A stretch of 7,761 nt of DNA from Gammaproteobacteria bacterium (GTDB lineage: Bacteria; Pseudomonadota; Gammaproteobacteria; Pseudomonadales; Pseudohongiellaceae), in NCBI GenBank assembly GCA_002714195.1, contig PAWK01000053.1, positions 1-7,761 of the forward strand, in the 5' to 3' direction. The first letter of the stretch is position 1. Each line of letters opens with the position of its first letter. The notes beneath the pieces are model-generated. The model saw only the letters and a list, made by a program, of their open reading frames with translations, was not told the DNA's origin and did not search any database. A program made the translations under genes and the position numbers. Of the stretch, positions 1 through 6,091 are shown in pieces.

Positions 1-1
1 T

Positions 2-2230
2 GCTGTGGCCGGGTTTAAAGCGGACCAATTAAAGGCAATAGACGCAACCGCGATCGCTGGGTTTGGTAAAGACCAAGTGGCCGGGTTAGCTCCTACTGCA
101 ATGGCCGGTTTTGATAAGGACAAGATGGCGGCCCTCGATTCAACCGCCGTAGCTGGCTTTAAGGCTGACCAGATTGGCGCCTTGGACCCAACCGCCATGG
201 CCGGTTTTAAGAAAGACCAGATTGGCGCACTAGATACAACGGCAATGGCCGGATTCAAATCAGACCAGGTGGCCGCGCTCGATCCAACCGCTGTGGCCGG
301 TTTTAAGAAAGATCAGATTGGTGCCTTGGACGCAACCGCAGTAGCCGCATTTGATCCAAATAAGATGGCGGCACTGGATCCATCAGCAATGGCGGGATTC
401 AAGGCTGACCAAATGGCTGCCCTCGACCCTAATGCGGTAGCTGCACTGGACTCTACAAAGGTCGCCAACCTTGACCCAACAGCAATGGCTGGATTTGATC
501 AGCTTAAGCTCAATGCGTTAGATCCAACAGCAATGGCAGGAATGAAGAAGGACCAGGTAGCTGGCCTAAAAGCTGACGCGATGGGAGGTTTGAGCGCTGC
601 TCAAATGACCTCATTAGCTCCAACCGCAGTGGCCGGATTCAAATCAGACCAGGTGGCCGCGCTCGATCCAACCGCTATGGCTGGTTTCAAAAAGGATCAA
701 GTGGCTGCTATGGATTCGCAGGCGATGGCCGGTTTCAAACCAACACAGGTAGCTGCGCTCGATGATGACGCCGTAGCGGGTTTCAAACAAACGCAGGTAG
801 CCGCGCTTGATGCCACCGCTGTGGCTGGCTTCAAACCAACGCAGGTAGCCGCGCTTGATGCAGACGCTGTAGCGGGCTTTAAGAAAGACCAAATGGCTGC
901 TATAGATCCAACAGCAATGGCTGGTTTCAAACCCACACAGGTGGCCGCGCTTGACGCAGACGCTGTAGCGGGCTTCAAACCAGACCAGGTTGCCGCGCTC
1001 GACCCTGATGCGATGACCGGCTTAAAACAAGACCAGGTTAAGAACCTCAGCAAAAATGCTGTTGGTGGCTTGACAGCCGATCAGTTCACAAAATTACCGG
1101 ACGATGCGCTAAAGGGTTTAAGTAAAGACAATCTGGGAGGGCTTGGAACGGACGTCGTTAAGAATTTTGACGATGCTACCATCGCAAAACTAGATCCAAC
1201 AGAGGTCAAAAGTCTTGCTGGCGACGACTTTTCGAAGTTAATGACCAACGTAGACCCAACGAAGGTAACGGCTGACGCTGTAGACGACCTGCTTCCTACT
1301 GGTTGGGAACTTGACAAGGATACGGGAGACTTGAAAGCTCCGCCTGGCGCGGCACTGTCTTTTAAGACGATAGACAAAGCAGCTTCGGCAAACATAAACG
1401 ATACTTCACTGCCACCCTTGCCCGACCTCTCAAAGGACCTCGCATTAGGTGGGGGCACCAGTGATTCTGGCGGCGTCCTCGCAGGACTTGATAAAGCCCT
1501 TGACGCGGCAGCTGGAGCAGGAGCCTACAAGTTTGAACAGAGGAGCGACGGAATTCTCAATCTTAAAACTGCTGGCGCTGATGACGCGGCAGCAGCTTTT
1601 ATTCCAGACACCTCTAAAATGAAGCAGGCTCCAGCTGGAGCAACACCGGGAGTATCGCAGGATGATACTGGAGCGTTTGTTCTAACTACGGACAAGGGAT
1701 ACCAGATACCTCTGTTACCGTCTCTTGCTGATCCAGATGCTGTGAAGAACCAGTTGCCAGCCGATAGTAAGATCGAGGTCGGAACGGGCGGTCAGACAAC
1801 CATCAGTGATCTTGGAGATGGAAGTGACAAGCCGGTCGTAGGTATGCCTAGCCCATTGCTTGTGCAATCTGATAAGGCCCCTGGAGCATATCGCGACGGA
1901 ACCGGGGCTGATGCAAAGATTGAGATCGTTAATGCAGATGGGAAGGCTCAGGTTATTACACCAGCATTCAAGGCTCAGGATGAATTTAAGGATGCCTTAA
2001 GTGGATTTGGTGCGACCGACGTGAAGGTCAACACAAGTGGAACGATGGATCTCAACTTTGGAGGCCAAAAAATTACCCTGAAACCTCACTTTGACATTGA
2101 GAAAGGTAAGACTGATGCTTCCGGCGAGAAATTCCCACCTGGGGTAAAACAGGTTGGTGATAAATTTTTCTTCACTAATGAAAACGGTGAGACACAAGAG
2201 CTAAGTGTTGTAGCAGCACCAGCAACTTAA
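2..2230 (+). CDS. Octad-repeat protein, C-terminal part (5' end outside window)
   Basis: The reading frame is open from the first bases of the window, with an in-frame Ala codon before the first GTG, so the true start lies upstream. I number residues from the GTG at position 5 (741 residues visible). Residues 1-416 are 52 back-to-back octads of the form hydrophobic-Ala-Gly/Ala-Phe/Leu-Lys/Asp-x-Asp/Thr-Gln/Ala. They are mostly paired as a 16-residue unit (VAGFKKDQ then VAALDPTA) and degenerate after about residue 337. Residues 417-741 are a Gly/Asp/Pro-rich, probably beta-rich region with recurring modules that start near a Pro-Gly pair. I see one Trp (433), one His (695) and no Cys in the visible part. 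There is no LPXTG motif, RTX nonapeptide or C-terminal membrane helix. The general pattern resembles the V-A-A-L-T-T-A-Q-type octad repeats of large, poorly characterised proteobacterial proteins. A structural or surface role is inference; function is unknown. Confidence 0.9.
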   Translation, partial: AVAGFKADQLKAIDATAIAGFGKDQVAGLAPTAMAGFDKDKMAALDSTAVAGFKADQIGALDPTAMAGFKKDQIGALDTTAMAGFKSDQVAALDPTAVAGFKKDQIGALDATAVAAFDPNKMAALDPSAMAGFKADQMAALDPNAVAALDSTKVANLDPTAMAGFDQLKLNALDPTAMAGMKKDQVAGLKADAMGGLSAAQMTSLAPTAVAGFKSDQVAALDPTAMAGFKKDQVAAMDSQAMAGFKPTQVAALDDDAVAGFKQTQVAALDATAVAGFKPTQVAALDADAVAGFKKDQMAAIDPTAMAGFKPTQVAALDADAVAGFKPDQVAALDPDAMTGLKQDQVKNLSKNAVGGLTADQFTKLPDDALKGLSKDNLGGLGTDVVKNFDDATIAKLDPTEVKSLAGDDFSKLMTNVDPTKVTADAVDDLLPTGWELDKDTGDLKAPPGAALSFKTIDKAASANINDTSLPPLPDLSKDLALGGGTSDSGGVLAGLDKALDAAAGAGAYKFEQRSDGILNLKTAGADDAAAAFIPDTSKMKQAPAGATPGVSQDDTGAFVLTTDKGYQIPLLPSLADPDAVKNQLPADSKIEVGTGGQTTISDLGDGSDKPVVGMPSPLLVQSDKAPGAYRDGTGADAKIEIVNADGKAQVITPAFKAQDEFKDALSGFGATDVKVNTSGTMDLNFGGQKITLKPHFDIEKGKTDASGEKFPPGVKQVGDKFFFTNENGETQELSVVAAPAT
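246..292 (+). repeat. Direct repeat copy 1 (47 bp, identical to 630-676)
   Basis: These 47 bases recur without mismatch at 630-676, exactly 384 bp (16 octads) downstream. Both copies encode AGFKSDQVAALDPT plus flanking bases. Most other units differ at many silent sites, so the identity points to a recent duplication or gene conversion inside the array. Confidence 0.9.
630..676 (+). repeat. Direct repeat copy 2 (47 bp, identical to 246-292)
   Basis: This is the second copy of the exact 47-bp repeat. The bases on either side differ (A/G before, G/A after), so the identical tract ends sharply at both edges. Confidence 0.9.
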
Positions 2231-2243
2231 CTGTAGCTGTCGA

Positions 2244-2281
2244 CGAGTAGTTGCAGTAATTTTACTCACTGCAACTACTCG
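2244..2281 (+). terminator. Perfect 14-bp stem-loop after the octad-repeat gene
   Basis: CGAGTAGTTGCAGT (2244-2257) and its exact reverse complement (2268-2281) enclose a 10-base loop. The stem begins 13 bp after the stop codon, so transcription termination or protection of the mRNA 3' end is the obvious role. No T-run follows (the next bases are CAGACATTTG), so it is not a textbook intrinsic terminator. A small competing hairpin (AGTA/TACT) could form inside the loop. Confidence 0.5.
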
Positions 2282-2342
2282 CAGACATTTGAAGAAATAA
2301 ACTGACTCTCATCATGAGAAGGGCAACAGGTGATTAGAAGAT

Positions 2343-2486
2343 ATGTCAAAAGAGAAAGCCGCGGCTGAAGAAAAACAATCCGGTACTAAAAAGGCAACAA
2401 CGGAAAACAAAAAGGATATTCCTCAAGCAACAGAAGATGCTAAGGAACTTGCGCAGAGGATTTTTGGTAAGCTAAAAAAAGACTAG
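2343..2486 (+). CDS. Small Lys/Ala/Glu-rich hypothetical protein (47 aa)
   Basis: An ATG-to-TAG frame encodes 47 residues, preceded by AGGTGA at 2328-2333 (9-base spacer), with AGAAG closer to the ATG. The protein has no signal peptide or membrane segment. Lys, Ala and Glu make up much of it, and there is no Trp, Tyr, Cys or His. The first 30 residues look disordered. Residues 29-46 (ATEDAKELAQRIFGKLKK) could form one amphipathic helix with Leu, Ile and Phe on one face, perhaps a contact site. I recognise no family. It lies 112 bp after the octad-repeat gene in the same direction, but the stem-loop between them suggests separate or reduced transcription. Short length makes the call uncertain; the ribosome site and clean charge pattern support it. 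Confidence 0.55.
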   Translation: MSKEKAAAEEKQSGTKKATTENKKDIPQATEDAKELAQRIFGKLKKD

Positions 2487-2510
2487 TACTCAGAACAAAA
2501 ACAAAGTGTT

Positions 2511-2538
2511 TTGACATTCTACGAACAACAAAAATCAT
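2511..2538 (+). promoter_or_regulatory. Putative sigma-70 promoter for the 54-aa membrane protein
   Basis: A perfect -35 box TTGACA (2511-2516) is followed after 16 bp by AATCAT (2533-2538), four of six matches to TATAAT. Transcription would start near 2545. That leaves a short leader holding GGAG before the ATG at 2561 and would make the earlier ATG at 2546 nearly leaderless. The -10 match is weak. Confidence 0.4.
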
Positions 2539-2560
2539 TACTATCATGGAGCTTAATCGT

Positions 2561-2725
2561 ATGCATAAACTTACCCCGAGCATCAGCGCGGCGATATTAG
2601 TTTTCTTGGGCACCTTCGTTTATGTGGGTAGATGGGCTGGCGGAGAAACATTTTTGATGGCATTAATTATCGGTCTACTATCCTTCGCCCTTACCTTCAT
2701 GCTTACAGCAGGAAAATCGAACTAG
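2561..2725 (+). CDS. Small two-helix membrane protein (54 aa)
   Basis: I chose the ATG at 2561 because GGAG (2548-2551) lies 9 bases upstream. The in-frame ATG at 2546, which would add five residues (MELNR), has no ribosome site and sits at the predicted transcription start. Residues 8-24 (SISAAILVFLGTFVYVG, roughly) and 30-50 (ETFLMALIIGLLSFALTFMLT, roughly) are two hydrophobic helices joined by a short Gly-rich turn with Arg-Trp. This gives a hairpin in the inner membrane with both ends on the same side. No family is recognised. A weak imperfect hairpin (AAAGGT/ACCCTTT, 2729-2748) follows the stop codon. Confidence 0.6.
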   Translation: MHKLTPSISAAILVFLGTFVYVGRWAGGETFLMALIIGLLSFALTFMLTAGKSN

Positions 2726-2856
2726 CAAAAAGGTCCAGACTACCCTTTCCCTTGGCTAAAATAGCAATATTTTGTCGTAATTAGGCGCATCGTTGATGCA
2801 ATTCAAGTTTCTGACCCCATATTTTGTTGAACGGAACGTAACTAAAGGGGAGTTAG

Positions 2857-3033
2857 ATGAAATTTTTTCAAACCCATCCTAAATGGGAGTATAAAATCGC
2901 GCATGTTGATGCCAGCGATCTCAAAAGTCTCGAGAGCAGAATGAATCGAAAGGGGAGAGTCCGCTGGGAACTAGTTGCTACAGTTCCTGAGACCAACAAC
3001 GATTTTCGATTGATTTTTAAAAGACCTGTCTAA
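2857..3033 (+). CDS. DUF4177-like small protein (58 aa)
   Basis: The sequence shows the layout I know for DUF4177 proteins: an N-terminal Trp-Glu-Tyr-Lys strand (residues 10-13), a central helical part (residues 19-31), the Trp-Glu-Leu-Val strand (37-40) and a C-terminal Phe-Lys-Arg-Pro end (54-57). The usual Gly before Trp-Glu-Leu is Arg here. The 58-residue length suits a single domain of this family, whose biochemical role is not established. There is no signal peptide or membrane helix, so it is probably cytoplasmic. The start is supported by AAGGGGAG (2845-2852) just upstream of the ATG. It lies 131 bp after the small membrane-protein gene, so it is probably transcribed separately. It converges with the NIPSNAP gene. 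Confidence 0.8.
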   Translation: MKFFQTHPKWEYKIAHVDASDLKSLESRMNRKGRVRWELVATVPETNNDFRLIFKRPV

Positions 3034-3078
3034 TTTAAAAAGCGGGCTGTAATTAGAGCTACATGGCACTTTTAAATT
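3032..3078. terminator. Possible bidirectional terminator between convergent genes
   Basis: AATTTAAAA (3032-3040) and TTTTAAATT (3070-3078) form a 9-bp A/T-only stem. It encloses about 29 bases with a short inner pairing (TGTA/TACA). It overlaps the stop codon of the DUF4177-like gene and lies just beyond the stop of the - strand NIPSNAP gene. The T-rich arm would serve as a U-run in either direction, but the weak A/T stem keeps confidence low. Confidence 0.35.
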
Positions 3079-3084
3079 ATATCT

Positions 3085-3534
3085 TCACTTTAAATTTGAG
3101 TAGTCTGTCGCACTCATAAAAAATAATTCTCTATTTACCGGCACACTGTACTTCTCCCGCAAAGCTACCCATTCAGGATCGGCTCTAAAACTCGCAAAAA
3201 CTTCATTGCGGTGCTCTCGGTTTCGAAACGCCATGAGCCATACAATCGTGTTCTTATTATCAAGCCTCTGCCAGTGAGCAATCATATCAGCACCATGTTC
3301 TTCTAAGAGGGCGATTTGTCGCTCTCTAAAACGTTGATGAAGATCATTTGCCCCGCCTTTTCCATCAACAGCGGACTCGGCGGTGTAAAAGCGCAACTCA
3401 AAACATCTCGAATCCTGCGCAACATTCTTGGACAACCCTTCATTTAATATACTGGCCGGACCACAAGGGTCGGGCGCTTCTTGCGCGCTTAACTGGGTGC
3501 AGAAGGCGAGCAACAGAAAGAGCAAGTTCTTCAT
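3085..3534 (-). CDS. Exported NIPSNAP-domain protein (149 aa)
   Basis: The first 17 or so residues (MKNLLFLLLAFCTQLSA) look like a signal peptide, so the protein is probably periplasmic. FELRFYTA (45-52), the stretch from Asp64 to Trp88 containing DLHQRFRERQ and HGADMIAHW, WLMAFRNREH (99-108) and FRADPEWVALREKY (116-129) follow the NIPSNAP family order, a ferredoxin-like alpha/beta fold with no agreed enzymatic role. Most bacterial members lack a signal peptide, so export is notable. Cys24 and Cys44 could form a disulfide before the domain. I chose the ATG at 3534, which has GTGGAG about 11 bases upstream, over a GTG at 3573 that would put 13 residues before the signal peptide. It lies 91 bp behind the PQQ dehydrogenase gene on the same strand and may share its transcript. 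Its role beside that enzyme is unknown. Confidence 0.85.
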   Translation of the reverse strand: MKNLLFLLLAFCTQLSAQEAPDPCGPASILNEGLSKNVAQDSRCFELRFYTAESAVDGKGGANDLHQRFRERQIALLEEHGADMIAHWQRLDNKNTIVWLMAFRNREHRNEVFASFRADPEWVALREKYSVPVNRELFFMSATDYSNLK

Positions 3535-3625
3535 AACAAATAAAACTCCACTGATTAGTTGACCAAGATTCACAACATTGTAATAACAAGCGCACTCCTA
3601 AACAAGCCTACTGAGACTGAAGCTG

Positions 3626-5590
3626 CTAATATGGTAAAGCGAACACGAGAAGCTCATCGTCGCCGTCTCTACCACCCCCCGCTATCGCTATATACTGCTT
3701 ACCCTTGTGCATGTACGACATTGGTGGCCCATGTAGTCGCTGATCTACTAACACTTCAGCTACCGTCTCGCCTGTTTCTTTATCAAGAGCGACAAGAATT
3801 GAGCCGTGTGCGTTAGAGTTTATCTCATCTTTTTGAGCCAGAAAGGAAATCAAAAGCGTTTTAGTAACGAGTATTCCCCCTTCAGCCACGACATCATCAT
3901 AAACGCTACCTAAAGGCTCAAGATTTAGGTGCTCCAGCATTGGGTGATCTGTCGGCCCTCGACCGAATGGAACTTGCCATACATGGTCGCCGGTATTTAA
4001 ATCGATTGCCGTAATTCTTCTATACGGTGGTTTCAATAATGGCAAACCAAATGGTCCTACTTGTCTTTCCATTTGTATTACAAAAGGCCAGTCAGATGTT
4101 CCCTCCGGAGGTTCGATTAAGGACATACCATGCGGTCTGGTAGCCGAGGGAACATAGAGAATTCCGGTTTCAGGATCAATACTCGCGCCCGGGAAATTTG
4201 CCCCCCCGCCTGCGCCGGGAACAACGAACGTTGCAAGCTTGTCTTTATCTCCCCGGACGATTGGTGGCGTAAATATGGGCCCAAGAACAAATCTATCAGC
4301 GATTTCTTTGGCCTCAGCAGCTATCTCTGGTGTGAAATCAATTAAATCATCCTCAGAGATGCCTTGACGATCAAATGGCGCTGGTTTGGAAGGAAAGGGT
4401 TGTGTTGGATGGGCTCTTTCTCCAGGCACGTTACTTGATGCAACCGGCCTTTCTTCAATCGGCCATACCGGTTCACCTGTAATTCGATCAAATACATAAG
4501 TGAATGCTGTTTTGGAAATCTGCGCTACCGCCTTTATTCGCTGACCGTCGACAACTATATCAACAAGGTTAGGTGCGGAGGCAACATCGTAATCCCAAAG
4601 CCCGTGGTGAACTGTTTGAAAATACCAAAGCCTTTCACCCGTATCCGCGTCCAACGCGACAATAGCCTCCGCGAATAAGTTCTCACCCAAGCGCATGCCT
4701 CCCCAATAGTCATTTGTTGGAGTCGAAGTCGGCAAGTAGACTATCCCAGCCTCATCGTCGGCAGACATGAAAGTCCAAACATTGGTGTTGCCCGCTCTAC
4801 GCCAGCTGTCATTTTCCCACGTTTCAGTGAATTCCTCGCCCATTTGTGGAATCGTATTAAAACGCCACTTTAACTCTCCGCTATAGGTGTCATAAGCACG
4901 GACATGACCGGGAGGAGATCGGTTATACATGCCATAGTCAAATATTTTAGAGCCAACTATTAGGGAATTGTCGATAGCAATGGGTGCTGCGCCTGCAGTG
5001 ATGAATTCTGATTCAAATTCCAAGCGCCCTAAATTTTGACTAAGGTCAATATAACCACCTTCCCCAAAATTTGGATCCGGCTGTCCCGTTATCGCGTCAA
5101 TCGAGAGGAGTTGTTTGCCCAAGGTCGCGACAAAAATTCTTTCAATGTCTCCATCTGTCCAATACTCAATACCACGTATCATTATGTTTGTCTGAATAGG
5201 CGGCCCATTTCGGTAACTCTCTGGATCAAACAGCCATAATTCATTGCCTGACTCCGGGTCCAGGGCTGCCACCATCCCATGATTCGTGTTCACATACATT
5301 GTTCCATTAACGACCAGTGGCACCGCTCTGTAGTCCGCAGTGCCATACCCGACACCCTCGGGCAAACGAAGGTCCGCCGACTGCCAGCGCCACGCAATTT
5401 CCAATTCTGAAAAGTTACTGGAATCGATTTGACTAAGAGCTGTGTATTTAGCAGAACTGTGATCGCCACCTGCATGTCTCCATTCCCCTCCTAGACTGAC
5501 GTCCAAATCAGGCTCCACTTGGCTGCAAGATGCAAAAATTCCACAAACTATGCAAATTTGCAAATTTGGCAAAAATATACTCTTTATCAT
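3626..5590 (-). CDS. PQQ-dependent quinoprotein dehydrogenase, lipoprotein-like (654 aa)
   Basis: This is an eight-bladed quinoprotein of the membrane glucose dehydrogenase-like group. Such enzymes oxidise sugars or alcohols in the periplasm with pyrroloquinoline quinone and pass electrons to the respiratory chain. Visible marks are the N-terminal GGDHSSAKYTALSQI (41-55), repeated blade motifs such as VAALDPESGNELW (107-119), IVALDADTGERLWYFQ (310-325), ITAIDLNTGDHVW (526-538) and LVALDKETGE (599-608), and the HHGLWDYD block (328-335). Asp333 and Lys360 appear to align with PQQ-site residues of E. coli Gcd. The C-terminal stretch GPPMSYMHKGKQYIAIAGGG (621-640) is typical. The N-terminus has a hydrophobic stretch ending in Phe-Ala-Ser-Cys22, a near-canonical lipobox, in place of the five-helix anchor of Gcd. 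No CXXCH haem site is present, so it is not a quinohaemoprotein. Substrate is unknown. The ATG at 5590 lacks a close ribosome site. Confidence 0.93.
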   Translation of the reverse strand: MIKSIFLPNLQICIVCGIFASCSQVEPDLDVSLGGEWRHAGGDHSSAKYTALSQIDSSNFSELEIAWRWQSADLRLPEGVGYGTADYRAVPLVVNGTMYVNTNHGMVAALDPESGNELWLFDPESYRNGPPIQTNIMIRGIEYWTDGDIERIFVATLGKQLLSIDAITGQPDPNFGEGGYIDLSQNLGRLEFESEFITAGAAPIAIDNSLIVGSKIFDYGMYNRSPPGHVRAYDTYSGELKWRFNTIPQMGEEFTETWENDSWRRAGNTNVWTFMSADDEAGIVYLPTSTPTNDYWGGMRLGENLFAEAIVALDADTGERLWYFQTVHHGLWDYDVASAPNLVDIVVDGQRIKAVAQISKTAFTYVFDRITGEPVWPIEERPVASSNVPGERAHPTQPFPSKPAPFDRQGISEDDLIDFTPEIAAEAKEIADRFVLGPIFTPPIVRGDKDKLATFVVPGAGGGANFPGASIDPETGILYVPSATRPHGMSLIEPPEGTSDWPFVIQMERQVGPFGLPLLKPPYRRITAIDLNTGDHVWQVPFGRGPTDHPMLEHLNLEPLGSVYDDVVAEGGILVTKTLLISFLAQKDEINSNAHGSILVALDKETGETVAEVLVDQRLHGPPMSYMHKGKQYIAIAGGGRDGDDELLVFALPY

Positions 5591-5647
5591 AAAAACAAGT
5601 TACCAAATTGAAGAGCACAGGACACCTCCAAAATATTTAAGGCAAGT

Positions 5648-6091
5648 TTAAACATTCCCATAAACCTCAAACTTTTTGGTGAGTATCGCTCGAATAGTTA
5701 AGTAAAGGGCTAAACCAACTGGCCCGAGCATCAGTGTCAGTAGCAAACACGGAGCTACAATCCAGTGCGTGAGACCGTTTTTCTGTGAGTCATAAACCTC
5801 CCAAGCACCAACAAAAAGGTCAAACGCCAGATAGTGGATCCAGCCAGCCGCCAGCGCGTAAGGGTTGGAAAACATTTTACTGATCTCTGTTAACGAGCCA
5901 AAGCCAGCTCCTTCGGGCATACTACCCAACTGAGATAAGAACAATCCGACATAAACAAGCCCTAGGGAAAAAGGAATTACTGCAGTACAAATAATCCCTA
6001 GTGTGAATTTCCACTTTGGTAAGAATAAGAGTAACAACCACCCGGGCAGAACAATAAAATTACAGAATAACAGAACCGAATCGGCAGACAT
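5648..6091 (-). CDS. ABA4-like (DUF4281-type) integral membrane protein (147 aa)
   Basis: Residues 84-101 (GWIHYLAFDLFVGAWEVY) and the Pro-Cys-Leu-Leu-Leu-Thr to Gly-Pro-Val-Gly stretch (114-126) match the core I know from ABA4-like proteins. The plant member ABA4 is needed for neoxanthin formation; bacterial members have no proven function. Hydrophobic helices fall at about 5-25, 29-53, 78-97 and 108-136, giving about four membrane passes. The Leu-Pro-x-Trp near residue 15 and the Leu-Pro-Lys-Trp at 24-27 also fit. The start is supported by GAGGGGG, with GAGG about 7-8 bases before the ATG. It is the first of three - strand genes, 57 bp ahead of the PQQ dehydrogenase. No carotenoid gene is visible nearby, so a pigment role is only suggested by the family name. 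Confidence 0.85.
   Translation of the reverse strand: MSADSVLLFCNFIVLPGWLLLLFLPKWKFTLGIICTAVIPFSLGLVYVGLFLSQLGSMPEGAGFGSLTEISKMFSNPYALAAGWIHYLAFDLFVGAWEVYDSQKNGLTHWIVAPCLLLTLMLGPVGLALYLTIRAILTKKFEVYGNV

Larger units (their letters stand above)
5..1252 (+). repeat. Array of 52 tandem 24-bp (8-codon) repeats
   Basis: Fifty-two 24-bp units run without indels and in constant phase. They pair into 48-bp units that encode an odd-type octad ending in Lys-x-Asp-Gln and an even-type octad with Leu-Asp-Pro-Thr-Ala. The alternation breaks around residues 113-160, where several even-type octads follow one another. Synonymous codons differ widely between units, so most copies are old and kept by selection on the protein. 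Units after about position 1013 are degenerate but keep the hydrophobic positions 1 and 4. The array enters from the left edge, so its full length is unknown. Asp-Pro before each even-to-odd junction looks like a helix N-cap, which hints at short stacked helices. A beta-solenoid cannot be excluded. Confidence 0.95.

Noticed and set aside
644..1053. Two long open frames on the - strand inside the repeat array
   Set aside because: The repeat length is a multiple of three, so a stop-free antisense phase in one unit stays open in all others. Their products only mirror the repeat.
1081..1458. A 125-codon - strand frame under the end of the array
   Set aside because: It lies wholly inside the well-supported + strand gene, and its Ser/Pro-rich product looks like an antisense shadow.
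2314..2337. Seven-codon ATG frame before the 47-aa gene
   Set aside because: It is too short to support, with no clear ribosome site; its ATG is part of the palindrome at 2307-2319.
2729..2748. AAAGGT/ACCCTTT hairpin after the 54-aa gene as a terminator
   Set aside because: The stem is short, needs a bulged C and has no T-run; it is mentioned only as a weak possibility in the gene entry.
2787..2799. GCATC-GTT-GATGC hairpin before the DUF4177-like gene
   Set aside because: A 5-bp stem is expected by chance and is not placed to act on the start codon, which lies about 57 bp downstream.
3535..3573. GTG at 3573 as start of the NIPSNAP protein
   Set aside because: It would place 13 extra residues before a clear signal peptide, and no ribosome site lies at a proper distance; the ATG at 3534 fits better.
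3559..3816. A + strand frame overlapping the 3' end of the PQQ gene
   Set aside because: It overlaps the conserved C-terminus of the dehydrogenase, has no ribosome site, and its product shows no family features.
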